NCBI GenBank assembly: GCA_024516035.1
Contig: CM044959.1
Location: forward strand, 26,167,644-26,231,643
DNA length: 64,000 nucleotides
Origin: Bactericera cockerelli
Lineage: Eukaryota > Arthropoda > Insecta > Hemiptera > Triozidae
Direction of reading: 5' to 3'
The position numbers and the translations under genes were made by a program. Of this stretch, positions 10,004-21,535 are shown piece by piece. The notes below the pieces were generated by a model. It saw only the letters and a list, made by a program, of their open reading frames with translations, searched no databases and had not been told where the DNA came from. Within the stretch, counting starts at the first letter, position 1. Each line of letters starts with the position of its first letter.

Positions 10004-10231
10004 ATGATTATTAATGTCTTCTTGTTGAATGTTTCCCAGAATGTGTACGTGAACATCAACCGAATCCTAGCAGTGGCGGGGCGCATGATGGAGACAGGCC
10101 ACTACGCCACGGCTCACATCAGAGCCGTAGCCAGCAGGCTGGACAGGGGGTGGAAGGAGTTCGCCGCGGGCCTCGATGAGAGAACTGCGGTCCTCGCCTT
10201 GTCAGTCCTCTTCCACCACAAGGCTGAGCAG
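10004..10231 (+). CDS. trio: trio exon 7: spectrin repeat 2, with two in-frame acceptors
   Basis: The conserved start is 10040 (after GTTTCCCAG), giving NVYVNINRILAVAGRMMETG through FHHKAEQ, as in other Trio proteins. A second acceptor with a better pyrimidine tract (TCTCTCTCTACAG, ending 10003) lies exactly 36 nt upstream and adds 12 in-frame residues, MIINVFLLNVSQ. Donor GTGAGG at 10232; phase 0. Confidence 0.9.
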
Positions 10232-10516
10232 GTGAGGTGGACTTATAGTTGAAACCTTCTAAGCATTAGTTAGGATCAGAATTAAGCCACAAGTGGAACA
10301 GAACATATGGAAGAATTCTTGAATGGCTCAGAGTTAAAATAGAAATTTCAGTTATTAGTGCTACGAGTATGAGGATCAGAGAAACTCAGAGAAGAATTCG
10401 TGGTGTTGGTTCTGAAGATGGGGCGGGAGTGTTTGACGTGGCCGAGATATGATTGTAAAGAGTATTTTTATGAAATAATCTCAATATAACATTTATATGT
10501 GTTAGTTAGGATCCAT

Positions 10517-10892
10517 GTGCTAGATTGTTTACATTACAATTACAAGTATAAAATGCATAGTCCCCAGCCAGACAAGTCTGGTAGGGGGATTTTAAACAGG
10601 AGAAGACCAGTATCTCGCTAGAGGACTATAAACAGAGAATTGATAAGCCAACCCTTACAAGCCAGGCTAGCTTGCATTTTCCTAAGAGTTTAATGGCTTA
10701 CAAAGAAAAGTCCAAGTCCTCATGACGGTTGATCGCACATAGAAATATGTGTTTCAGGACGAGCCAACTTTGAAATAAAGTTGCCTGGAGACCATCACTC
10801 ACCCCTCCAGCTGTAGCCAAGCTGGCTACAACAGCAACAACATAAAATGCATATTTATTTCTTGTACTTGTAATTTAAACAATCTAGCACAT
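10517..10892. repeat. Inverted repeat enclosing a Tw transposon
   Basis: GTGCTAGATTGTTTACATTA (from 10517) is matched in reverse by the stretch ending AACAATCTAGCAC at about 10892, with few mismatches over about 25 bp. The Tw element (10560-10841) sits in the centre. Possibly a hairpin MITE split by a later insertion. Confidence 0.55.
10560..10841 (-). mobile_element. Tw transposon (CAGCCAG...CTGGCTACAAC)
   Basis: About 280 bp, flanked by direct repeats of ATAAAATGCATA (about 10548-10559 and 10842-10853). One end reads GTCCCCAGCCAGAC, the other GCTGTAGCCAAGCTGGCTAC followed by a CAACAA tract. Other copies: 37056-37321, 51594-51847 and a broken one at 49871-50131. It shares its GTCTGGCTGGGG end with the VNTR family. 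Confidence 0.7.
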
Positions 10893-11151
10893 TGATCGAA
10901 TCCTACCCCATGCTTGGATTTCTCCACATTTTTTTGAATATTTGTTTATTGAGCAGGGGAAGGTAACCAACCAGAGTATTAATATTATTATAATTATAAA
11001 TTTAGGCAAGGTGGATTTAGAGAAACAGTGCTCCCATTAGGTCCAAGTCGGGAAGAATTGTCGACATAAGGATTTCATAAAGACAATGAAAAAGTGAATA
11101 GTCTTTAGTTAATACTAATGTTTATTAATTTCTTTTCCATGTGCCCCCCAG

Positions 11152-11283
11152 TATGTAGAGAATGTGACTGAATGGAGAGAGGCTTGTGAAGATCTTACCA
11201 TACCAAATGAGATCCTAAGTCTGGAGGCTAACATACATCAGCACCAGGCGCTGTACGAGTCCATGTGTCTCGCTTACACGGAG
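11152..11283 (+). CDS. trio: trio exon 8: spectrin repeat 2-3
   Basis: 44 codons, YVENVTEWREACEDLTIPNE through LYESMCLAYTE, aligning with the Trio KYMSNVDSW region. Acceptor GTGCCCCCCAG, donor GTATGT; phase 0 both sides. Confidence 0.92.
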
Positions 11284-12597
11284 GTATGTTCACTTGTCTA
11301 ACTTCAAGTATTGGCATAACCTGCCCTACCCTCTTGCCATGAAAAAGACTTATGAAATCTCAGTTAAAAATCATAAATGAAAAAAAAAAAATCAAATAAA
11401 TTTGAAAAAGTTCAACATGTTGAATATCACGTTTAATTTTAATCGAAATAATTCCCATGTTTACTGTTGTTGACCATTTAGTAGTTTTTCATTATCCATC
11501 GGTACGAGAGTAACGAATGACCCAACCTGGTCTCCCTAACAATTTCCAGGTGTACAACGCTTACCAAAGTCTTCTGAACGGACTAGACCTGTTAGTTCAG
11601 GGGTGCCTACATTTCCCGCCACCCCCCAGTCGACCCCCTTTCATTCGATTCAACGCCACCAAATCCATTATGAATCTTCATAAAAACGTATGTTGAATAA
11701 CGTCGAGACGAAACTCAAGCTATGGGTGACCGTGCCTGATTCTGGTTCTAATGCTTTCTATGTTCTTATGGTGATGGCATCAAGTCTCCTCTTTTCTAAT
11801 TTTTGGGTAATAGGTTCCCCGTTTGATCCTGTTGGGATATATTTCAGGACTCTTGTCAATAATACCTAATGCTTATGTTTACTTGGTGACGGATGACATT
11901 TCAAGATTTCTTGATACTTTATCTCAATGAATGTTATTTTTCCAAGTTAACGTTTCTTTTTATCTGTTTTGTACATACATGAAAATCTATCTGTCACAAA
12001 ATGCCTCTTATTCATTGGAATCAAGAGGTATGTGCTTGCCATCAGGAATTTATGTTTTGAGCAAGAAAAGCCCGCCTGCTCATCTTGATGGAATGACTGA
12101 CTAGTGACTACCATAGCTCTTGATTTTCATGGCCCTTCTTTCACAGCTGACAATGTAAATATGTGTATAGTAACATACGGGACGGTGATGAAATGCCAGC
12201 ATGATTTACTAGAGTGCTGCTCCACTTAAAGCGCCATTCATTTTCTAGTATCTGTGCCTTGTATTCGTGTCAATAATACGTGACCGCAGCAAGCATACAC
12301 GCGGACAGAAAAGAGCTTGAGGATCCAGTCTAAATTTCTTACATGGAGTTGATCTGCTAAAAACTATAAAAACTAGATGTTTGATTCAACCTTTTCTACC
12401 GAATATGAATGATCCGAAACATTCGAAGCATGATGAACATTTGACTTTCCCACTAACACATGTTCAGAACGCATTGTGTTTTCAACAACTGAACCATTGT
12501 TGATATTTACGGCCGTCATGAGACTGCATGGGTTAACTATTTTTTCTTTAGGGCCAAAAATAAATGAATCAGAACAATGTATGTAGGTATGATTTTA

Positions 12598-12884
12598 TTT
12601 GTGGTGAAGCACAAGGCCTCTTCACATTTTTTGTGGGTAGCGCAGCATTACTAAGAGCCTCCTTAGTAATGCTGCGAATTCTATTACATTAATTTCTTTT
12701 TACTCTGGTAATGCCGCCACTGGTCGTTACTCATACAAGTAACTACTCATTTTTCCTCACGAGGTATGAGTGGACCCCGAACATCCAAGTACAGAGCAGA
12801 AAAATTCCTGCACAGCTGGGAATCGAACCCAGGTCACCATGAGTGCAATGCCTAGCGCGCTAACTCACTCTGCCACGGTGACTA
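12598..12884 (-). mobile_element. tRNA-SINE family S4, reversed
   Basis: The head ends in GTCACCGTGGCAGAGTGAGT on the reverse strand, with box B in GAATCGAACCCAGGTCACC. The body includes GAGGTATGAGTGGACCCCGA and a tail segment with GTGGGTAGCGCAGCATTAC. Forward copies are at 30985 and 63392. Confidence 0.8.
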
Positions 12885-13044
12885 CTAATGACTCAGAACA
12901 ATGTTGCTAGCATTACCTGATGGATGCTCTTCAAAGGTTAAGAAAAACACATTTGAACAGTTTTTTTTAACAGTCAAATGTTTTTTTTAACGTCAGGATT
13001 TTCATGCAGTCGACGTTATAAGCTACCGACATAACAGTCACAAA

Positions 13045-13255
13045 TTCAGTATCTGGTAGTCAAGTGGTTAACCCTCTAGTCTGGTAAGCCAGGTAGCGTA
13101 GGGATTCGTTGGTTCGAATCCCACCCAGTGCATGCATTAATTTGAGCTTGTGACAACTGTCCACATAATAATAAAACTCTGAGGGTTAGTTGGTAGAAAA
13201 TGCTTTGAGCATTAACCTCGCCTGGTGGTTACCTTCCATTAGAGTGTTATTATTT
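13045..13255 (+). mobile_element. tRNA-SINE family S3, near full length
   Basis: The head has TAGTCAAGTGGTTAACC and box B GGTTCGAATCCCACC, the body AAATGCTTTGAGCATTAACC, and the end GTGTTATTATT. Confidence 0.8.
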
Positions 13256-13531
13256 TTATTTTATGCTGATAAAAATCCTGTTATTAAGTAAACATACCTT
13301 GAAAATCTCGAGGCTCAGATTGCTTCATGTCTTGTAAAATAACCAAGTTTAAATTTTACAAATTACATTTTATGTTCAATTTCTTTGAAGAACGTGTCAA
13401 ACAATGTAAATCATGTTAATAACAACTTTCATTTTAGCTCTGTTTAACTTTTTTTATGGAATGTTCTAATTTTTCCGCTTTTAGTTGAACTTTTCAGGAG
13501 GGCCCAATGGTGTACTCAAACCATTGAAGTA

Positions 13532-14460
13532 CAGGGTGCGGCGCGGTAATGTCCCATTTTGAATCGCCCAGTGTGAAGCCGCACTTCTAATTAGACAAGT
13601 TCGAACAAAGTTAGAAGATGCACAAACTACTAATTTTTTCGATTCAATTTACTCAGTTGTCAAAATAATTTTATCAAAGCAACAGAAAGCTTTTTGCGTG
13701 GAGAGTTATTTTTCGAAAAATAAGTGTATCGTAGCAGTACAGCGGGAGTTTGCACACCAAACTGTAACTCGATCTGCATGGAGGGGGTTTTCATGAAGTT
13801 CCCTAGGGTTGTTGTCACTCCAATAACGCATATTTTGTTTATTAACACAGCCTGTGTCAACCCCCCAAAACGTTGAACGAGTACGTGAGGCGATAATGCA
13901 GTGACCTAGGCGCTCAGCTCGCAAACATGCTGCTGCTCTTGGCATATCAGACCGTTCATTGCGGAGGATACTTCATAAAGAACTGCATTTTCATCCCTAC
14001 AAAATGGTAGTGGTGCAGGAATTGTTCGAGCGAGACTTTATTCAACGACAAAATGCATGTGAAACTCTGATTGACTCCTTACTGCCAGATGCTATAGTTT
14101 TCTTTAGTGATGAAGCCCATTTTCACATTTCAGGCTGTGTTAATAAACAAAATATGTGTTATTGGAGTGACAACAACCCTAGGGAACTTCATGAAAACCC
14201 CCTCCATGCAGATCGAGTTACAGTTTGGTGTGGAATGTCAAACTCCCGCTGTACTGCTACGATACAGTTATTTTTCGAAAAATAACTCTCCACGCAATAA
14301 GCTTTGTGTTGCTTTGATAAAATCATTTTGACAATAGAGCTAAATTGAATCGAAAAAATTAGTAGTTTGTGCATCTTCTAACTTTGTTTGAACTTGGCTA
14401 ATTAGAAGTGCGGCTTCACACTGGGCGATTCAAAATGGGACATTACCGTGCCGCACCCTG
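13532..14460 (+). mobile_element. Fold-back element made from a Tc1/mariner-type transposon
   Basis: 929 bp with TA on both sides (13530-13531, 14461-14462). The ends are CAGGGTGCGGCGCGGTAATG and its near-perfect inverse. The arms 13532-13854 and 14131-14460 are inverted copies of each other, over 320 bp, separated by a 276-bp loop. The left arm reads forward as the N-terminal transposase helix (AFCVESYFSKNKCIVAVQRE), then as the reverse of a catalytic-core segment; the right arm repeats both in the opposite order. It could fold into a long hairpin in the pre-mRNA. Non-autonomous. Confidence 0.9.
13870..14285 (+). pseudogene. Tc1/mariner-type transposase fragment
   Basis: Reads NVERVREAIMQ, a stop, then SARKHAAALGISDRSLRRIL, HFHPYKMVVVQELFERDF and FFSDEAHFHISGCVNKQN, a family of IS630/Tc1/mariner transposases with a DUF4817-like N-terminus common in insects. 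The first catalytic Asp (SDEAHFH) is present. The second and third catalytic positions are missing because the element turns back on itself after VTVWCGMS. Confidence 0.8.
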
Positions 14461-14872
14461 TATATATATTTTATGTCAACTAACTATAATACATAACTAC
14501 TGTTATCAATATAATCTTACTCTGCATGTATCCCTATGATGTAACATACTTTTCTCAAGTTCCGATTAAATCTATTATTTTGTTCATTTCTTTTTTTTAT
14601 TATATAAGCGGATTGATGATCTTCTCTATAAGAGTACTTGTTTTGTGGTTCGCTTGATTATACCAAGTGTTACTCAGAGAATAAATTCTTCAAAAATTAT
14701 GAGAGAAATCTGTGAATCGCAAAAAAAAAAAAAAAAACTATTTAGTACTCTCTTCAAGTGTCTTTGATCAGCTTTAATCGGAACGAATGAACCCAAGGCT
14801 CATTCATTAACCCCGGGTAATTTTTGGTTGACGGTTCTCCCTTCCTATGTTCTGGGCTGCATGTGATGTTAG

Positions 14873-14968
14873 GTGCATAGCACGTCCAAGAAGCTCCTGT
14901 ATCAACTGGACCATTTGGTGCAGGTGTGCAACGAGCCGTCTGACAACAGAAAGCAAGTCAGAATTCAG
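14873..14968 (+). CDS. trio: trio exon 9: spectrin repeat 3
   Basis: 32 codons, VHSTSKKLLYQLDHLVQVCN then EPSDNRKQVRIQ, aligning with the Trio segment around SLLDKLQ. Acceptor GATGTTAG has a poor pyrimidine tract; donor GTGAGT. Phase 0 both sides. Confidence 0.85.
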
Positions 14969-15627
14969 GTGAGTTTTTAATTCATTTTAATAAAAATAAT
15001 AATAATTCTAGAATTATTAATTTTAATGAAATAAACACTATTTTTAAATAATGAAGAAAAGAAAAGTATCTTAGTGAGTATCAAGTTTTCATGTTGACTC
15101 TACTTTTTAAACTAAATTCACCATGAATTCATTTCATTATTGTTAATAAATTGGTCCTTTTCTTATCTTGACCCACAGCCTTTTTCCTGAATTTGATTCA
15201 AAACAAACCATTGTGAGGACTATTGACTCAATAAGTTTGAAAAATAAATTTATTTAATAAGTGTAATTTCCAGATCCTCTTTACCCATAAGGGAAAATAA
15301 CGTCTTTATAAGAGAAACCTTGGATATGAAAGAAGAAAATTCCCGTCTTTTGAGTTCTCTTATGGAATGTGTATAAGTATGAATATATGTATAAGTATAC
15401 AATTATACATAGTACCTCAGCAAATAAGTTGAATTGGAACCAGTTGTTCTAATATATGTATGTATTAATTTTGATATTCTAATATATGTATTAATTTTGA
15501 TGTATTTTAAAACATTATAAATGTAAATAAAAATAAATTAATTTATTTTTATTTTATGTATGTAATATTTCTGTTCCAAATAAAGGTTTATTTATTTACT
15601 ATCCATAACATGCAATGTGCCGCACAG
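14969..15627 (+). other. trio: Intron 9
   Basis: AT-rich. It holds a short imperfect duplication of TAATATATGTATTAATTTTG around 15450-15505. The end (AAATAAAGGTTTATTTATTT) leaves a weak pyrimidine tract before exon 10. No gene seen. Confidence 0.7.
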
Positions 15628-15831
15628 GTGGACGGGCAGTCCGACACATCCAGTACGAACGGGCGCACCGTGAACCCAGCGGCGGACTACTCGGAGGGCG
15701 CCTCCCACGTGCTGACGGTGATCCACCAGATCCTGGGACACCACAGGACGCTGGAGCACTGCTGGCACACCAAGAAGATCAAGCTGCACCAGCGCCTGGC
15801 CCTGAGACTCTTCCAGGAGGATGTTAAGCAG
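15628..15831 (+). CDS. trio: trio exon 10: spectrin repeat 3-4
   Basis: 68 codons: a Ser/Thr/Asn-rich loop VDGQSDTSSTNGRTVNPAAD, then YSEGASHVLTVIHQILGHHR and HTKKIKLHQRLALRLFQEDV, the typical Trio helix B/C to helix A pattern. Phase 0; donor GTGAGG. Confidence 0.94.
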
Positions 15832-16602
15832 GTGAGGGAGAGGGGTGTTCCTAGTGAACATTCAAATATGTATATATAAATTGTTTATAAGATGCCTTGT
15901 TTATTTTCAATATATATTATATACATGTTACAAATTAATTACTCACTTGTACCTATAACATAACACATATTATACTATTTGAACCAAGTAGTCTAGGGTT
16001 ATAATTTTATTTGCCTTATATTGGATATACTCTAGGTGTTCCTAGTCTGTCCCTGTAGCTCAATGGTAAACGTGAGACTCTGTAAATCCAGATATTCCAG
16101 AGGTCGCGGGTTTGAAACTCAGCAGGACACGACTCGTTATCCTTTCAGTTGGGATTTTTACCACAGTAATACGTCTTGGGCTTACTGCTGGAATAATGCG
16201 ATCCACAAAAAAGGCCATTGATATGACCCAATTAGTTTGCAGAAAATTCCAAGGATGTATTAAACATACCCTGAAAATATACCGGGATCTATAAATCAAA
16301 ACTTTGGCCCAGCAAAAAAAAAAAACAAACAAAGGAAAACATACGTTAGTTCACGATTTTGAATAACAACGAAACGATAATATCTTCTCGTACATAAAGA
16401 AATTTGGTTTGTAAATTTTCATGTATGAGTGGTTCTCATGTAGTGGAGCATCTTCACTCATTGTACCCCTAAAGATGAGGATAGTTAAGTCCCGACATTT
16501 CTCTGGAGTTACTATCTTTTTGGTCGCGCGTCCATCGGCGTCCATTGTACGCTTCCCGCTATTTCGTCAAATAAAAATGTTGAAATTTCAAACTGTTCGC
16601 AG
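15832..16602 (+). other. trio: Intron 10
   Basis: Contains the S2 SINE at 16048-16328. The remaining AT-rich sequence has nothing that I recognise. Confidence 0.75.
16048..16328 (+). mobile_element. tRNA-SINE family S2 copy
   Basis: Head TGTAGCTCAATGGTAAACG (box A) and GGTCGCGGGTTTGAAACTC (box B), then ACGTCTTGGGCTTACTGCTG. The 3' part after 16200 differs from the other S2 copies and ends in an A-rich tract (GGCCCAGCAAAAAAA). Confidence 0.75.
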
Positions 16603-16725
16603 GTGCTGGACTGGCTAGCCAATCACGGCGAAGTATTCCTGAGGAAGAACATAGGAGTAGGGAGGACGCTGCAGAAAGCCAAGGTCTACCAGAAGAGCCA
16701 TGAGCACTTTGAAAACGTGGCCCAG
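16603..16725 (+). CDS. trio: trio exon 11: spectrin repeat 4
   Basis: 41 codons, VLDWLANHGEVFLRKNIGVG then TLQKAKVYQKSHEHFENVAQ, parallel to vertebrate VLDWIENHGEAFLSKHTGVG. Acceptor TGTTCGCAG; donor GTAAGA; phase 0. Confidence 0.95.
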
Positions 16726-17699
16726 GTAAGATATTTATTCCAGCATTATATTACTGCATGATGAAATATTTATCAATTAAATTCATTGTTCGTCATACGT
16801 ACATACATTCATATGTGCAATGCCGGATTAAGGCTACGCGGGGCCCTTGGCATTTCGAGGCTCGGGGCCCCAAAATTGTACTAATCATTTTTAGAACCTT
16901 GAAATTGAAGCCAAGTGCCCTGAACATCGATCCAAAACCACTTTTATAGCGCCGCAGGCAACATTTTTTCCGAATGATATTAGAAAAAAATGTCTAAATA
17001 TGTATTATGAAAAGAAAATGTTAAGAAAGATGTCATTAGGTAAGATGTGTAGAAAGTAGATCACTTTTATTGAAAATACCAACCAACATTCAAAAAAATA
17101 TTTTTTTCTACACCTGTTCTTCATGACTGAAAATTCAGTCTTATCCTTTTCTGATTCATTTATTCCTTCTTTCAGTGTTTTGCTTAGCACACACCCTATG
17201 ATACCTAAGAATAAACAATACGAGTATCTTCTACCTCTCTCTCTCTCTCAAGATAATGAGTTATGATATTTTTCATATGGGAGGAAGTTTAGCGGTTCTG
17301 TGTCTTCTTTCACCTTGTTTGAAATCTTCAGTCTTCTGTTATCAGTTGTCGTTATCACCTCACTTTGGCGCGTGAGAACTTGTCTTGGTGGCGTATAAAA
17401 AATATTTCGTTCGATTTTTTTTACGACTGTAATTTCAGTTTTAAGTAGTGCTTGCTATCAAAAGGATTTTTCCCATAAGATAAGTGCTTTTTTTATAGAC
17501 TTATGATTTAAAAATTTAAATATTAGTTTTTAATCCCTAAAATTTTCTTTTCAATAAGCTTTAATATATTTTTTTTAAATCTACTGATCCTCAACAAGTC
17601 ACCTCACGATTTCGAAGCTATTGAATTCTCAGGTACTGTTAGTGGTTGATTTTTGATCTGCATGCAGTTTAATTTTAGTTTCTTTTCTTCTTGACTTGA

Positions 17700-17808
17700 T
17701 GCATTCTACCAGTGTTTTCTCTACCCTTTCCTAACTTTATTCACTCTGACCACATCAGCATTTCGAAATGATCAGTTGAAAGCGACGTTAAACCAAAAAA
17801 AAAAAAAG
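17700..17808 (+). mobile_element. SINE 3' fragment with GTTAAACC-A(n) tail
   Basis: Ends in GCGACGTTAAACC followed by a run of As, the same tail as the 5S-headed SINE at 20369-20567 (GTGACGTTAAACC-An). Its 5' portion is not recognisable. Confidence 0.5.
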
Positions 17809-18214
17809 TCTTATTGGGAGCTGAAATTTTATGTTTTAAATTTCCGCCAACAAGTGGTCTCCAAAATGAAGTCATTCGATTCCTAGCACTAAGTTATGAT
17901 TTTATTTTTCGTGCTACGTGAGGAAGGTGAATGATATTATTATTATTGTTATCATCATTAAAGATTTTGGACCAACTTTTATTTGTAATTAGACATTTTC
18001 TTTCACATTGAAATTGAATTTAATAAAAACAAATTTAACCAAGGGTGGTGCTAGGCAGTGGTGTTATAAACGACCACTGCCGGAACTATACTGAGCAATA
18101 TGTACTTGCTATGCTCACTGCTCAGTTTGCTGCAATGATAAGAGCTCAAGTCAAAGCACCATGGCCCCCTTGAGAACTTCCTCTGGTTGTATGTCACCTT
18201 GAATTATCTATGAT

Positions 18215-18365
18215 TCCTTTTTTTTTAATTAGGGTTTAACATCGCTTTCAATTTTATGGTTATATCACGACGGGGTTTTAACCCTCCATTTGCTGGAAAC
18301 TCACAAACCAGCTACTCAAATGAACCTCACCCAGCCTCAGTGGGGTCGGAAATAGTCGTCATCAT
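18215..18365 (-). mobile_element. Fragment of the S7 (5S/tRNA-headed) SINE family, reversed
   Basis: Contains the reverse complement of the tail (GGGTTTAACATCGCTTTCA) and of the shared core (AACCTCACCCAGCCTCAGTG). The head is missing. Confidence 0.6.
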
Positions 18366-20368
18366 CATAAGGGTTCGAATATGAAGGGGGAAAATAAACT
18401 GGAAGAATGTACAAATAACCGTTCTCTGTTTGTATTGAAATATGTTTCTCTTGCATAATTACGTTTTTGGCAACAATAAAGTGTTTAATTATTACAATCA
18501 TGTGCTCAGAATTATCTTAGCCATACGAACCGTAACAAATGATGATCCACTCGTGAGCGTTTCGCGATGGTTCAATTTTCCACTAACAAAGAAAATACTA
18601 GTGATTACACTAGGAAGAGATGTGAATAAACATGACAGAATTCATTAGATAGTTTTATTTCGTTATTCAAAAATATGTACAGGGTGATTGATCATTGACG
18701 CAAATTAGGGAACAATATAGTTGACAAAGTAGATATATTTTGGTTGTTGTCAAAATTAATTATCCATATGATTTTTTTATTTATTTTAATATGTATTGTA
18801 ATAAATGGGAATACATCACGTCAATTCTCGTTAAAAAATAAAAATATATACATATATACTTTAGGGCCCTAGGCTAAGAATAGTTAGCATGGACTTCTAC
18901 TAGCCTCATTAATTTCAAAATACTTAATACGAGTATCTCGTAACTTAATATGAATGGGCTCGTGAGTGCTATTTGAGGAATACTATTCAAGTATACATTT
19001 CGTTTAGTATTAACTTAAAAGAAATTCTCTTGTATACTATACAAGTATACAATATACATGTCATTTTGTATTAACAAGAAATTCCCTTGTAATAAGTAGA
19101 AATGTCGTGTGATGGGCATACCAGTTTATTTTAAGGAAAATGTTTGTTTTGTACGACCTACGTCAGGAATTTGTCGCACCCACTACCTGTGCTATGATAG
19201 AACATCGTCCCGTGATCGATACACAATCCCTCCAAACAAGCAATAGTACCTCTAATATCTTCATCTTGGATCTTTGTTATTTCAAACAGGCACAAATAGC
19301 TCACAACACCAGCTTTATGGCCCCTAGATTAGATAAGCCATAGAATAGACATGCAGCCATGGCGTAGGAATGCAGCTATTTTTGGTGGTTTGTACAGAAG
19401 GGTTTTCAAGGGAATGTTGAAATAACCGCAACTGTTTGTCAGCCTTGGAAAAGATTTCCACGGGTGTAGGGGACCCCCGCTGTCCATTGTACTGGCGTGG
19501 AAAGTGTCTCACTCAGGAATGTGTTTGTCCCATTGCGCTGCTATCCTATGGATTGTGGAGATAATTGAAACTATTGTAGGTACTCTCAATGAAAGAGAAT
19601 TTAATGACTTGTTTTTGTCACCCAGTTAGGATTGAGAGGTCTCAGTTTTGTCATCCAGTTAGGATTGAGAGGTCTCATTATCCAAGCAGACTAAACAAGA
19701 GCTATAGTGTAAGCCGAATTTCTTATCAAGTGTGATTTCTATCTAACTTTAATTTCGTTTCTTCTGGTGATCAGATTGGATCTCAATGATTGATTATCTT
19801 AGACAGTTGCTTGCAATATCCTGTTATCTTACTGGACTAATAAATAAAAAGCTTCTTGAAAAAACAAAGTAGTTCTTAGTGAGACATTTTTATCAATAGT
19901 GAGTAGTTTTTATCACGTAACACGCACAGTTATTATCCGGTAATATTATGAAAAACATCTTTTTCCTTTAAGTTAGATTTTCTTTTCTGATGGATATATT
20001 TTTTTCTATCCAAAGTACGTATCACTATTTATTATATTACACTATAGTGTGACCAATTTGTTCGGGTGAGTTGTGCATAGCTCTAATTTCTCCACGATGA
20101 TCGGACCAGGGAATCTTTATATGCCTCTGTCTCCGTGACGGATCGCTAATGGTTGCTCGGGATTGTTTAGAAAACCATTTTCCAGTTTGGTGACATAGTT
20201 TTTGTGTCGTCAGTTCTGTTCGATGGACCGCGAAGAAATGACTAGGGACATTTTTAGAAATAGGTCTCAAGAAATGGACTTTCTTTTTTTACTTTTCTTG
20301 AACTTCTTCTTCGTATGTTACTTGTGTGTTCTGTTATACTTCCAAAATATTACCTTTTGAAAAATTGT

Positions 20369-20567
20369 ACGCCAGCGTCGATGGCGGGTTGAATGCACCA
20401 GTGCTCGTAGGATCACCGAAGTCAAGCAACGTCCAGCCAGGAGAAGACTTCGTGATGCTGGCATTCCGGCCAACCCAGGCTGGGTGAGGTTAATAACACC
20501 CCCGTCGTGATATGACCATGCAGTTAAAAGTGACGTTAAACCAAAAAAAAAAAAAAAAAAAAAAAAA
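20369..20567 (+). mobile_element. 5S rRNA-derived SINE, complete, with target-site duplication
   Basis: 199 bp flanked by TGAAAAATTGT at 20358-20368 and 20568-20578. The first 75 bases carry the 5S-like run GGTTGAATGCACCAGTGCTC, then GGATCACCGAAGTCAAGCAA. The core CCAACCCAGGCTGGGTGAGG follows, then GTGACGTTAAACC and about 25 As. This is the SINE3 layout (5S internal promoter), much rarer than tRNA-headed SINEs. Confidence 0.88.
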
Positions 20568-21297
20568 TGAAAAATTGTTGCACAGATATAGTAGCTATGA
20601 CACTGAGTAATATATTTTACTCTATGTGGTAGAATGTTCTCTCGGTAAAGTAACACCTAAATGTATTCTCAAAGCTATTTCTTACACGAGGTGTGACTAC
20701 TAAGTATCAAGACTAATACTATTAAAAGAAAACTGCACTTACGATAGTCCAGGCTGTTGTCAGTTTAATTCTAAATATCTTGTCTTAAACTCTATCTGAT
20801 GATTCCAGCACGGAATTTTATAGCGTGAGTAAAAATTCCAATATATTTCCATAGCGGTAGGTTTTTTTCAATCAACTCAATGTCAATTGTCCCAATACAA
20901 AGAACAGTGTGTGTGGTAGTTATCTTTTCAAGCCGTGGTTTTTGTTGCTCTTTCGTCTTCTTGTTATGAAAACATGATTCATCCTAGTAGATTGGAATGA
21001 ATTCCATGTCTTTTATCAGTGTCTTATCAATTTTTGTTTATTGGGAAACATTTGTGGTCACTAGACTTATCTCTCACAATTTTTTGGCGACACCCTCGAG
21101 ACGATTTGTTTTACGTAATTTTAACTAGAGGTGGTACTTTGATGTTTCTTACATAATCGTATGTAATGCTTTTTTTTCTTTTTTGTTAAAATTTGAAAGA
21201 AAAAAATCAGGAAAAGTTGAAAAACAACAAATATGTTGGTATTTTTTTATCTTTTCATTGTATGAATGATTTGAGTCATTCGAATCCTAGCGAATAC

Positions 21298-21535
21298 GGA
21301 TTTTTTTTGTCTTTGTACTTTTGATGTTGCGAGGTTCACTCATACCTCGTTAGGAAAAAAGAGCAGCTGCTTTGATGTGAGCAGCGAATAGTGACGGAAT
21401 TATCGGCAATGATGATCTATAATTCTATGTATAGTGTATACCTTTTATAAAAAATACGGAAAATTTCTATAATTCTGCTCTACCCAACAAAATTGTGATA
21501 TACTTCACACAACACATATTTATTATTTTAATGAC
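21298..21535 (+). mobile_element. tRNA-SINE family S4, headless and diverged
   Basis: Shares GTTCACTCATACCTCGTTAG, CAGCTGCTTTGATGTGAGCA and ATTCTGCTCTACCCAAC with the S4 copies at 30985 and 63392. The pol III head is missing. Confidence 0.65.

Larger units (their letters stand above)
11284..14872 (+). other. trio: Intron 8
   Basis: 3.6 kb. No feature is recognised in 11284-12595. After that come a reversed SINE (12598-12884), a forward SINE (13045-13255) and the fold-back element (13532-14460). 14463-14872 is AT-rich without recognisable content. Confidence 0.85.

Noticed and set aside
20369..20450. 5S rRNA gene
   Set aside because: Only the 5' two thirds of the 5S sequence is present, followed by SINE core, A-tail and target duplication.
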